NCBI GenBank assembly: GCA_022316685.1
Contig: JAKJHU010000068.1
Location: 1,612,001 to 1,676,000, forward strand
DNA: 64,000 bases
DNA from: Progne subis subis
Lineage: Eukaryota > Chordata > Aves > Passeriformes > Hirundinidae
Direction of reading: 5' to 3'
Shown: positions 9,621 through 21,433 of the stretch, piece by piece
Layout of the letters: every line of letters starts with the position of its first letter
How positions within the stretch are numbered: position 1 is the first letter of the stretch
The notes under the pieces: generated by a model
Seen by the model: only the letters and a program-made list of their open reading frames with translations
Databases searched by the model: none
What the model was told of the DNA's origin: nothing
Translations under genes and position numbers: made by a program

Positions 9621-11661
9621 CTGTAAAAACTGAACAAGGAAAGTGTGTTTCCTTTTCCTCAAACTTTTTTTGAACCAGAACTTTGCATTGCATAACTGCA
9701 GTGAAGCAGGGCTGCTGCTTACACAAAACTTCCATGGGCAGCAAGGGGAGCTCTGCAGGACTCAGGAGTGCAGAGCAATGCCAGGGTTTTCCCTGGCAAG
9801 TAGCACCACAGTCAGGGAAGGCAGAAGGTGTTGGCTTTGTGTCCCCAAACTCACTGTCACACTCGGGGCGTGACAACAGCACACAGCACTGCACGCTCTG
9901 CTGGGTGTGAAGTCGGGACAGAAGGGAGTTCAGTAGATTGTCACAACCCCAGTTTATATCAAGTAAAAGGGAAACAAGTTATGATAAAGGGTAGCAAGTA
10001 TTTAGGAAAAACTATTGTAAAAATAGCATTTTTGATAAATTTGTGAGATTTCTGGGCTGGCCATTACCTAGAGGTTCAAATCTTTTACCACATTGTCTTT
10101 GTAGACAGTGCTGGGCAAAGGATGGCCAATATAAGCAAAAACTTAAACCTGGTAAAACCCAAGCAGGTCTCTTTTCAACCTGTATTTCTAAATGAAGAAC
10201 TATCTGGATGTTACTGGCCAGTATGTGCACAGTACGGACACCATGAAATTGTTTTCAGGTGATTGTACAAATCAGTCATTTGGAAACTGTTTTTATTTAT
10301 ACCACTGACCTTTTCTACTCTGATCGGTGTGATGGGATTCTCCAAAGGATGTAAGCCAAAGCGACATCCAGGTAAGGCCCCTTTATCCTTCCAATGCAAT
10401 GCAAAGGACAGTAGTATAAATGGAGAATCAGGGCCTCCACTCTTACTTTAAGACACCTCCCAAACCCTAGACCCTCTCTCCCTTATAATATAATAAAAAT
10501 ACAGATATACATGTAAAATATTGATCAGGTCACAAAACTTTCCACGACATCATTAAAACGTTCTGTGGCAACAACTGCACTACTGAACATCAAGACTGGC
10601 AGCTCCCTTGCCCCGCTGCAGCAGCACCTCTTGGGAACACAGCTCATCTGCTGGAACTGGGAACTGCAGTTCAATGCCAAACCTGTCCTCCCTCCACACG
10701 TCGTTTTTGAGGAGTATGAGAACCGCGCTCAGTGACCTTGTGAGGAATGTCTGCAAGGTGTGCAAAGTGTTGAAAAAAGCACCATTGATCAGTCGCACCA
10801 AGCAAGTCACCGGCACGTCCTGTAGCACCCCAGCCTTGCACTCGCTGCAAGTACGCCGTTGGAAGATTCTGGCGTTTCAAGAGAAGTGTGTGTGGAAAAA
10901 TGCCACACGTCTGGGCCCAGCAGAAGGAGGAAAATACAGTCTGGAAGAATGAAGGATACGGCATCAAGAAGCATCTTGTATCTTTTAAAATGGAAGCTTA
11001 GCAGTACGTGGTCAAACACCAGGAGCAATTGTTGGGATGGTGCACTGGGAACTGGACTAGAAAAAAAAATCCTGAAGTCTTTGTTCTCAGAAAGACAAAC
11101 AGCGATGCTGACACCTCAATAGCAGTGACCACCTTCATTATTTTCTTCTCAAGCTCATTCAACTCCATTTTTTTCCACAGAGGAAGAACATATTTTTTCC
11201 AAGCAGTCCTATGTTAGTTCAGGCATGCAACTTATATAATAACTGGATATCTCACCAAGACTGATCTAAGATTTAAAGGAGATGTAAAGAAACACTCCTG
11301 CTCTTGCAATCATGCAGGGGCTGCAGCAGCTGTCTGATGTCAGGAATTGAGCAGAGCTGTTAAAAGTGACTCAAAAGACAGGGACACAGTTGCTACCAAC
11401 ATACCTCCTGTGTTCTGAGGAGGAATGACTTCCTTCTCAGGGGATGATGGTTTTCTAGTTTTGCACAGTCTCTTTTGTTTGGCTGCTTGCAGATACAAGA
11501 ACAGATTGTAACTACATTAAAAAAAAAACCAAAACCCTGAAACTTAACTGGAAAACTGATTATTTGATAAAAAAAAATTCCCAACTGTCTGTATTCTAGG
11601 CTCTGTATGAGAAAACCTGAGGTAAAAGCGCTAGAACTGTCACATCTAGAACATAAGATCA

Positions 11662-11797
11662 AGGAATCAGCCTGGTTTGGGTTGGAAGGGACATTAAAGC
11701 TCACCTCCTTCCAACCCCCACTACACCAGGTGACTTCAAGGCCCATCTAACCTGGCCTGGGACACTTCCACAAGCTCTCTGAGCAGCCTGCTCCAGG
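11662..11797 (-). mobile_element. CR1 LINE 3' end
   Basis: The plus strand reads GGTTTGGGTTGGAAGGGACA, then ..CTTCCAACCCCCACTACACCAGG..CTAACCTGGCCTGGGACACTT. This is the reverse complement of the standard avian CR1 3' end. The copy is severely 5' truncated (about 136 bases) and lies between TET1 and CCAR1. Confidence 0.85.
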
Positions 11798-12712
11798 TGA
11801 CTGAAAGAAATGGATTTTAGGGGGAGAGTCCCAAGGAGAACAGCTCCACCGGAAATCCCTGAGATGAAGGTGGCTGATTTCCATATGAAGCAGGACAAGG
11901 GGACTCCAGGCAGGCTGACAGCTGTGCTGCTAATGCCAAGGGCTGAAGTACATCTGCAAAGGGAAAAACTTCTGGAGCAGCTGCAAGCACTGAAAGCATC
12001 CAGCAGCACTAACTGACCACAGCCAAGCACAGCTGATGACCCAGAAAGAGCCTGGAGTGAGAAGGGTGGCTGGAGTGTCCAGTGTCCCCTGTACAGAGCA
12101 GAAAGTGATAACTACTAATCAACACTAACCATAGTAAGTGTTTTTCAGGGAGACAACACAGCATCACATAGAACTAAGTCTTCATAATTTAGTCAAGTAT
12201 GTGACAGTATTAGAAAGTTTTGCCTGTTTTCTAAAAGAACCAAAAAAGCTTTAACAGGGAAGTAATAAAGACAGCATATATTCAACCACTCCTTAGAGGA
12301 AGTGATCTGTATACATCCTGGTGCCTGATCAGGTTCTAGAAATCCTTGGTCTTTCAGGAAACCTTGAATGTAAAACTCTTTCCTTTATGGAATTATAATT
12401 TTGTAGCAACATCCTAAAGCAGCATGTAGGCAACTTGTGAGGACTGACTAAACATCAGGTAATCTCAGAAGAGGCTGAAACCACTTCTTGAACTGTTAAG
12501 TAGCCACTTAGCTCTAGACTTTGGGCACTGGTCACTCTGTTTTAGATTTAGGGAGAATATAAGTGTGTCACAGACTAAATAAACTAAGCTACTGAACTTA
12601 AAGTCAGATGGACCAAAATGAAGTGATAGTATAAAGAAGTACCATGGCAACTACATGTACATAGAAGGTCGACTCAAAAACCAGTTGTACCTGTGATTTA
12701 CTTAAGCTGTGC

Positions 12713-12775
12713 AGAGAATCATTAAGGTTGGAGAGGACCATAAAGACCATCAAGTCCAACCAGCATCCCATCAGC
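12713..12775 (-). mobile_element. CR1 LINE 3' end, short
   Basis: The sequence AGAATCATTAAGGTTGGAGA, then GGACCATAAAGACCATCAAGTCCAACCAGC is the reverse complement of a CR1 3' terminus. Only about 60 bases remain. Confidence 0.75.
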
Positions 12776-15700
12776 TTTCTATGTTCTCTACCTTGGTGGT
12801 GACAAAGGGCTGCTGATGACAGCAGTGCTTGCTACCTTGTTTGTTGACACATATCAACAATGAGGAACAACTCCCTCCCTCCTTTGGTATTGTTTTTAAA
12901 GCAGTATAAGCAGGCAGAGACCATAGGAGAGATTTCTGCCTGCGGAGGAAGTGTGGAATGAGGTGAATTTGTACATAATACCCACAATGAAACATCTCAC
13001 TGGTTAGAGCAGTGCTGTGACAGACACTGCAGTGCAGTACTGTCGTGTCACAATAATCAATGGAAAGATAACTCCCTCCACACTTCCTCCTGCAAGTCAG
13101 GCCAAAACCTGATAAAGCAGAATTCCCAAATGTAATTGGACTGCCCCTCATCTCTAATTGCTGTCGAAGAACAGACTGTCACAGGTCACAGCCTGGCAGA
13201 CAGCTTTCACACAAGAAATAAAAACTTTATGAAGTAGACATCACAAAGACCCTAATCTGAGTTTCAGCGACCACAATAAACCTGCAAGAGTTTGTCCCAC
13301 ACTGCCTGAACGTAACCGGTGTTAGCATACACAAAGCATGGAAGTGGCCATGCAATTGAGTTTTTCATTTATCTTAGAGCACAGCTATTTCTTTCTGATA
13401 GCCTAGAAATTACAGGATTTCTATGGAAAATAAACAACCATATATAAAAATGGATTACAAAGCTGATGACTGCTTGATAAATGGAGTTAATTTCAACATC
13501 AGAGAAGATGCATGGGAAATGAAAGAGCAAGGTCGACCTTTGAGTTGGCACAGATGTTGGTCACCTGCTGTCCATATCCATCCAACTAAATATGGAACTT
13601 GCAGGAAAACTTGATGAACGAGCACTTTGCAGTCAGCAGGGCTGCAGCAGTGTGAACAGGACCTAAATTTAATCCACCATATTTAGTTCATACTGCAATG
13701 AAATTAAAAAGGTCTTTTAAAAACCCAACAGTTGTATGCTAGAAAGAATCTTAAATATTAGACAGGTTGTCATTTACCCACACTTAATGTAAAATGTTCT
13801 TCAAGATACTGCAGGTATTTCCTGTGCTCCATCTGGAGAAGCACTGTCACAGGTAACACAAGGACCTTCCTCAGCAGTTAAGATTCTTAGAAAGTCCTTT
13901 AAAAAATTCTGAATACAATTGTTACAGGCTGGAAGCTGCAAGTATTTGTAAGTATTTACAAAGCTTCTTGGATCTTGTGACTTAAGTATTTATAGAAATA
14001 TTTCTTTCTATTTCCTGCAATACAGTAGCACGTGAAGAATCAGTAAATTCACTGTTTAACTGGACACAACTGCAGTGAATCCCACAGGGAGTCAAACAGA
14101 ACTGGTCCTGCACCAAGCCCTGCTCCTCCCCTCCACAGCAGAGATGGAGTCGGATGAGACTCATTTCTTCTGGGAAGTCAGAGGTGTCCTATGTTGGATC
14201 ATGACAGTTTTTCCATACTATAAAAAATGATCCAAAGACAAGCACTTCCAGCCCACACCCAAATCCACGTGCTGGTTTTTCACCCAGAACTTTGTGCCAG
14301 CTGATGGAAACCAAATAAAACACGCTGGTCTGACCTAGCCAGCTACCTTAATTTTCAATCCAGCTCCTCCTCTGGCTACACAAGAAGGACTTGGGTTAAA
14401 ACCTAAGAGCAAATTACAAGCGGTTGTGTGGGCTGCAAAGGAAAGAACAGACCCACAGTGTTGAAGATTTTAAGAGATAAACAGTTATAAAATGATAACC
14501 TTACTGAAAACAATGCAATTTGTGTACAAGACTGATAAATATCCTCAAGTGTTACAAGAAATAGCAGAGAGTTGAAAAACCAGTAAATAGTTGCACTTTC
14601 TATACTGCAGTACAGCAACGGAAAGGATCAGCTTCTCAAATCACAACCCACTACGTGTCCAGCAGGAAGTGGAAGTGCCCAAGCTGCCAGGTAGGACATG
14701 TTGAAAAAGAGTTTAGGTGAAAGACAAGGAAAGAGCACCGTGGGTGATATGTTATTGTACAGATGATATATTTCTCTCATGTAAGTAAGATTAATGAAGT
14801 AGTAACTGTGAGTTTAGCACCTACCAGTTAATAGTATTAATTATATTAAGATACACATTTCTGTGTTAGAACTGCCATTTCAAAGAAAGGTAGACATGGG
14901 CTACCTGTTTGAAGGGATCCTTTCAGATCCACCTTTCAGTGCCTCACTTCTTAGAGGAAAGCTGCTGGCTTTTCAATGGAACATTTTTACTTGAAGTTTC
15001 CAGTAAGTTAAATGTGGGCATTTGTAGGAGAAGATTCAAGTAAAAATTATCCACTTTAATGGTATGAATATTTTAAAAGGTAAAGAGATGGCTCTGTAGC
15101 TTGCCAATTTTGTGTAGAGAATTTATCACATGAGAGTGCTGAATTACAGCACTACGGAAATGAAGCTGTCAGGGCTATCAGTGAAACCAATAAAGGGATC
15201 TCTACGTGGTGGGACGAATTCCTGACTGGAACAGCTACGGAATGTACAGTACTACTGACTGCATGGACAGCTGCAACTCCTACCAATCTTCTGCTCACCA
15301 AAAATATACAAGTTTTAAAATGGAAATCTAAGGCACACAAAATACCATAATGATTTGATGTATACTGTAAAATACATAGTCAATAAGCATAAAACTGCTG
15401 GTACAAAACAATGGCATAATATTGGTTCTGTTTATCATTATTTACAATCCCTTCATATCCTCTATTTGAACTAAAATTTGCAGCATACCCGGTTTTTACA
15501 GGTTTTACTTAAATATAGGTAAGATACAAAGAACTGGTTCAATTCCTCCATCCTCTGCCATTAATAGCTTTCTTAATGTGAACAGGAATCTGCAGAACTG
15601 AACCCGGGATCGTTACAGAGCGATTGCTCCTTCAGACCTGGCTCCTGCAAACACTGCACATGGCGACAGGAGAAGAGTCTCACGGATCCACAGCGGCACC

Positions 15701-17139
15701 AAAGGATTTGTAGCACCAAGGTCCTGACTGGCACTAGGTGTTCCAAACACCACCGATGTCGTTTTCGTACCGAAACTGTAAATAGAGTTCTTGCACTTCA
15801 GCTTCTCAAAGAAAAAGCACCTTGTCTTTAAATAAAGCAGATCCAGATAGCTCACGATCCTCTGTAGAGCACCACTACGGTATAATATGATCAAGTATAT
15901 TACTGGTATGTTTTCACACTGGAAAAGTGATTTCCTTCTGCCTCCAGGTGCCCCAGCCAGGGCGCCAAGGCACAAGGAGGGACAGCTGTCTGTGGGGCTG
16001 ATCCTGCAGCGCTCGGGCCCCAGGGAGTCCCGGCGTCAGCTCCTCCTCCTCCAGCCAGCTCCCATGGAAGAAGTTACAGGATGAGGTCAGTCCTTAGCTA
16101 ACGTTGTCATCTGGTAATTTGTTTAAATAAATAACTTTAAACAAGAAATACAGAGGAGAGGAGAATCAGAAAGAAGAGCGGGATGCTACAGTGTTTAAAA
16201 GCAATGGAGTGTCTGTTTTTCCTCTGGTTTAGCAAATACTTGTTTCGTGATCTGTCACTTTCTCAACAGAAATGAAGAACATAAATTTCAAGGAGGGTTA
16301 CAACCCTTTCCATGTGAAATTTATAAATTGTTTCAAAAACTTACAAAACATTTTTGTAAAAAAACTGAACTCAGAAAGTTGGTGAATATTACAGATAGGT
16401 TATTCTTAACAAAAACTTTGCTGCTAAATATTAGATATTTGATCGTTTTCCAACGATTCTTTTGTATTTTTCCCAAATGATTATTTTTTATCAGAATAGA
16501 ATAAGGCAACTCTAGGGGGTATTTTTTATCCCAAAACAATCCTACCCCTGAGGCGTTAGGAACATTTGGTCGCCATGTTAACTTAGAACGCTGCAAACAA
16601 ATGAGACCGATGCACCTATTGCTCAAAGAAACCGTAACAAATGCTGCCTTTAAAAAACCAGATAATGTTCGTAACTCCCAATAGCAACACACACATTGAC
16701 CAGACATCTCCTCATTTCATGTTTGTACACTCTTGAAAAAGAATGAAAAGGCTCTATAATTCATAACTGTTTGTTTATATGCAACATAAAATCTTCAGTG
16801 AAAAAGGGCAAGTTAAAAACAACCACATATGCTATCAGCACACATCCTGCAGCTGTAACATCATGGAACTCTGCACAACAAGAACAAAATCATTTCTTCT
16901 GTAGAGTATGCACAAACCTTAGACAATATGATCCTTATACTATACTATTTCAAGTTAATTTTAAAAATAGAAAGTGCTTTTAAAATATATATTTACAGCT
17001 TAGAAACAACTTCCAGCCATCATTACCAATAACTTCATTCTACCGATGAATCTAAAGAACAAAATTAATTGGTTTTCTAAAAGATTTGTCTGTAATTTGG
17101 ACTATATAGCAATGGTTGGAAGTTGTTAAAGCAATGGCA

Positions 17140-17608
17140 CCATGAAGTAATAATTCAGCTTATTTATTTTTAACTGTTTGATGTGGTTAAGCACCAAGAG
17201 CTGTGTAGAGCTATAACTGTATAACTTGATTTAACACCATAAAATGTGAACCTGTTAAAATACCTATAAATGATTTTTGTAGTAAACAGACGATTTAAAG
17301 CACCAAAATATAAATTCCTAAAGGTAATAAACTGAATGATTCAATCAAGGTTAATAACCTAAACAAAATCTTTTTTTAGAATGTATTAAAACTATACAAT
17401 TTTTTTTTTTTTTTTTGCTTAAAATGTGCTTGAGCACCACGAAATGTTAAAGTCACAGTTTAAGAAGAAATCCCCCCCCTTTTTTTGTTTTTACCTCAGC
17501 CTTAAAATGGTTGAGATGAGCAAATAGTAAACGCCACGAGACTTGTTCTTTAAAAGCACCTTAAAGAAACGCCGTGTAACTGCACGGGAGGGGCACACCA
17601 CAGCACAG
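17140..17608 (-). other. TET1: TET1 proximal 3' UTR
   Basis: This is AT-rich sequence directly after the TET1 stop codon, reaching a first AATAAA at 17163-17168. The human 3' UTR is considerably longer, so this is probably not the only end. A run of 17 A residues (sense) lies at 17400-17416 and a smaller C/T run near 17472-17486. Confidence 0.5.
17163..17168 (-). terminator. TET1: Candidate proximal TET1 poly(A) signal
   Basis: TTTATT on the plus strand gives AATAAA on the minus strand, about 440 bases after the stop codon. Use of this site is not proven. Confidence 0.4.
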
Positions 17609-18750
17609 CTACGCCCAATGGTTGTAGGGCCCTGCCACTCGCGTCAGGGCGTATGAAGAGACCGTGATCACGTTATCCTTGGTTACCGTTAATGCTCTGC
17701 GGGATGGAATCTGGTTGAACTCGTTGTCTTCATAAAAAAGATCTCTGTTTTCACTTGGCTGCTTTGCTTTTCTGTTGCTAGAGTTCAGTTCGGGATTCTC
17801 CGTTCCTAATCGTTCCGCTTCTTTTTCTTTTTCTCTCGCCCTCTCGGCCATCTTGGCTTCCCACATGGCTAAACCGTGTTTTGGCTCATTTAAATTTTTG
17901 TGTTGGTAAAAAACTAAAGAAATTCTTGTGGGATGATTGCGGTTGGGTTTTTTAATTGGTGTGGTAGCGTGGAGCTCACGTCTTGCACATTCGATTAAGA
18001 TAGAACCATGAGAAGGTGCCACAGCAACCCCACCGATGTCATCATCCAAAAAATTGTGCTCGCTGTCTGACCACAATTCCTCCGCCTTTTCTTCAGAATC
18101 GGCCGGTTGTCCCAGCGCACCGTTCTGCTTCTCGTCAACGCAGTCGAAGTCGCAGATCTGTCCTCGATGGGAGCTGCCCTTTTCCACCGGGCACCCGTGG
18201 GAACCGTCAGCTTCGGTCCCGACGGCATCCTTTGCCGAAGAGCTTGGCGGTACGGAGGAGTCACAAGAGCCAATCGTCTCCGCGGAAGGAGAACTGTCCA
18301 GCTGAGGCTGCCGGTTCTGTGCGTCAGGCCGATGTTCAGCTATCGTGGGCGGGGGCTCTGTGTGGGCCGGGGGGCCCGGAGCAGTGACCTCGGGAAGAAT
18401 CGGCGGCACGCCGTTCACCTTATCGTTCAGCAGAATTCCAGTATAATCTTTGACTGACACATCAAAGCTCTTGCAATTGACATAAGGTGGCACGTGAGGT
18501 TGCTTGGTGCTGCATTCAAAATACCCGTAGGGAACTGAAAAATCTTGTTGAATATTAGTCACTGCGGTTAGGCCAGACTTGTGTGCGAGAGATGGATAAG
18601 GATGTAAGCTATCCACCTTAAAGGGGGAGGAAGCCGTGTACTGTTTTAATAAAGAGCAATTTTTAGTAGTAGTTGAAGTATGTTTCATGGCATAAAGGTG
18701 GTTGGAAGTCTCCACTTTTATTCCAGGTTTTAAAGCATCTGTTTTGTTCC
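17609..18750 (-). CDS. TET1: TET1 exon 12: catalytic core end and C-terminus
   Basis: The last coding exon of TET1 (1142 nt, 381 codons with the stop, counting the split first codon) encodes a variable linker and the final part of the double-stranded beta-helix. About the first 220 residues are low-complexity and poorly conserved (Pro/Ser/Glu-rich), as in the insert of all TETs. The conserved block starts at [20 protein letters not shown] and continues [19 protein letters not shown], supplying the third iron ligand (the His of RELH). It then reads [17 protein letters not shown], whose Arg should bind 2-oxoglutarate. A Glu/Lys/Arg-rich helix follows. The end, [22 protein letters not shown], favours TET1 over TET2 and TET3. 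The acceptor is TTCTAG|GG and the first codon is shared with exon 11. The exon is unusually CpG-rich around 18060-18400. Confidence 0.97.
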
Positions 18751-18963
18751 CTAGAAGAAATGCACACCAAAGCGTAAGTACTTCTTAATCAATAAAATAC
18801 CTCCTTGTATTTTCATACTTGCTTTCTAACATGAAAAGTGCACATTGACTACAGATTTTTCAAAATTATTATTTTTAGCTTTCTAGGAATATCTCTATGA
18901 TTGCACATGTGAGTGTGTATATATAAATATATATATATAGAGACAGAGAGGGAGGGAGAGGGG

Positions 18964-18995
<32 letters not shown>

Positions 18996-21093
18996 CAGAG
19001 AGAGAAACCACCCTTGCTCAATTAATGCCTTAACCTTTTCCTGTCAGGCTGCTGGTACATAAAATAGTAAAATGTTTCACAGAGGGATGAAGAAAATAAA
19101 AAGATAAAATGAAATAACCACTGAATCTCAATTCACACAGCCCGGTCCTACAGAAATGCTTCCCAGCAGCTGACTGCTTGCCTTCAGTTTTTCCACAATT
19201 GATGAAATTCAGTCTGAAATTCAGCCCATGAATCAGTCAAAATTCTGACCTGCCTTAACCCCATATTCTGATCAAAGGAAAAAGCATGTTTATGGATCTT
19301 GTCCATCACAGCAAAGACAGTTACTGATTTACAATGATTCATGCATTCCAATTCTGACTCAGAAATTGTCTTTTTTAAAAAAAAAGCATCTGGCAACATG
19401 CTCCAGGTAAATCCATCCTTACAAAATGGATTTTGACTCATGATTTGGCTGTCCTGCATCTTTCCACCTAATTGCCTCATTATTTCAGATCTCTGTGCAG
19501 ACATCCTTGTTCATTTTCTGTCAGGTCCTGAACCAATTTCTAGCCACGCTGCTGGGCTTGACTGGGGCACAGCCTCCTCACCCAACTGATTCTCATCATG
19601 GGTAGCTTCAGCCCAGAGTCCATGGGAGTAAAGGGAAGGAATTCCACTGCCTTTGATGGGCTTTGCATCATGCTCTGCAATGGCTTTAACCTGTTTTACT
19701 GGCAGGCTGGCACCCCACAGAGAGCTCTTGCTTACTCTTACAGACAACTGTCAGCGTTTCTTCTTTATTTCAGAAATACACAGAATGGTTAATTGTTTTA
19801 CATCATGTAGAAGTATTATTCCTTCTTCTACTACTTCTACTCTGTCTCCTAGCAATTTATAAATTAGTGATGAATTAAAAACTTTCCTCCAACAGGAATG
19901 CAAAAAAGTCAAAAGTGAGATAATGACAGGCATAACAGTTAGTATGCAAAACCCAAAAGCTGTATGGGGACAAGAGGAGGCCACACCAACTCTTTAAAAA
20001 CCTGTTCTGTGAAATAAAATACAAAGCATTTAATGATTTTAACAGCCCCCACCCCAGAACAAGGCCTTTGCCCCAAAGATTTTAAACACAGCATTTGAGA
20101 ATCTCCATCACCTCAGGAGAGAGATACGTGTTCTGAGAAAATAAGTTTTAACAACACTCAGCACTCAATTACAGAAGTGTGATTTTTATTTGTTTTTTAA
20201 ATGTTATCCTCCCAAAACGCAGATATTCTTTGAAACACGTTTACCTGTTATTCCTCCCCTTAAATCTGCTACATAGGTCTGGATGTCTCTCACGAAATAA
20301 AACTCAAAATTACAGCAGATGGGCTAATTTTCCTCTCTCCCTCCTAACAGGCTGTGCTTTAATTTTGTTTACTTTCCACCCGCTAATCAGAGAATTTAAG
20401 TCGATGGCCTCTTCCTTCTCTGCCTCTCATTAGTGCCCAGTCCCATGCACCAGTGTTGCCCGAGGAGGCCTGAGCCCAGCTCTGCCAGCAGGAGCCCCAG
20501 TGCAGGTACCGGCAGTGCCCCGCACCCCTCGGCCCAGGCACAGCCCCGTGCTGCCCACACGCCACGGTGGGCTCCCTGGCACCTGACTCCACTGCCCTGC
20601 TCCTTGCCAACATCCTGCAAAGGACGATTGGCACTGTTACCTGATAAAACCTGGGGCGCTGTATACACCTCACTGTGCAGCAGTGCCCATGCCACCGATA
20701 GCAAAGTGTCACAGCTCAGATTCTCAGAAAGCCATTATCCGCCATAGGAAGTGGAGAACATAGGTCTTGTACTTTAAGGTGACAGAAATTCAAGCTGCTC
20801 ATTTAAGTAAACGTTCCAACAATGTTCTTTCAGGATGGTCAAACTGCCATTATTTATTAGAGTAAGGGAACTTGGAAATACTTCACAGGTCTTCAGACCA
20901 CCAACAAACTATTTTGGGGTGATCACCTGGGGGTTTTTCTGCCCCATGAGACAACACCGGCTACAGTGTTCATTAACCCCTAAGATGCAGAATAAACAAG
21001 TAGTTTATTTTAAAGGAGGTTTTCTCTCCCATCAGATGTGTAAGAGAACACAGAATCAGAACGGATTGGCAGAATTTCATTAGCGTCACTCAC
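18751..21093 (-). other. TET1: TET1 intron 11
   Basis: A 2.3 kb intron. Apart from the TA/GA microsatellite near the exon 12 acceptor (18917-19007) I see no repeat family or RNA gene in it. Confidence 0.8.
18917..19007. repeat. Compound (TA)n/(GA)n microsatellite
   Basis: About 25 bases of TA repeat run into about 65 bases of nearly pure purine GA/GGGA repeat on the plus strand. In TET1 pre-mRNA this becomes a long UC-rich tract, 167-257 bases upstream of the last exon. Confidence 0.9.
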
Positions 21094-21433
21094 CTAAACA
21101 ATGCAAAGTGTTGCCAAGATTTTCTGGGGCTTCAGTTTTCACTTTTACTGGTGTTGAATATTTTTTATCTATTAATGGCTGCTTTTCAGTTGGGGTCCTC
21201 CTTGTGTCTGGTTTCTTTTTCTTGGTAGCTCTGAGCGGCTCAGCCAACATTCTCACTTCTCTGGGGAACGCTGTGAGCACCTGTATGGCTCCGGCTTTTA
21301 TCTTGGCTTCCAGGCCCTCTTCAGTGCCAAACTCATCTGTTTGTGAGATTTTGTAAAGAGGCAGCACGTGGAGCTGTTCATCGCTTGGAATCACGCCCAC
21401 TCTCCGGTTATCTTCCTTTGTTAAGGTACAGAC
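21094..21433 (-). CDS. TET1: TET1 exon 11
   Basis: Exon 11 (340 nt, phase 0 in, one base over) begins [20 protein letters not shown] and continues [16 protein letters not shown]. This is a conserved strand-and-loop segment of the dioxygenase fold, just after the HxD motif. It then reads SGAIQVL-like ([20 protein letters not shown]). The second half is a Lys/Thr/Pro-rich start of the disordered insert (about 50 residues), much more variable in the family. Acceptor CTGCCAG|GTC and donor TTTAG|GTGAGT are both good. The 355-bp length I recall for the human exon would mean a slightly shorter insert here. Confidence 0.96.

Larger units (their letters stand above)
9621..17139. other. TET1 to candidate-exon interval
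   Basis: This stretch holds two CR1 fragments (11662-11797 and 12713-12775) and no gene I can establish. Part of its right end (about 15-17.1 kb) may be distal TET1 3' UTR, since it is AT-rich and no strong end signal marks the limit. Several minus-strand open segments (for example 13982-14164, 12771-13151 and 10580-11028) lie in shifting frames without good splice sites. They are noted in the findings. Confidence 0.45.

Noticed and set aside
12771..13151. 126-codon minus-strand frame, cysteine-rich
   Set aside because: There is no recognisable domain, no start context, and it abuts a CR1 fragment. It is mentioned only within the frame-shifting cluster.
15613..15975. 120-codon minus-strand frame downstream of TET1
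   Set aside because: It probably lies in or beyond the TET1 3' UTR, with no splice sites and no protein similarity I recognise.
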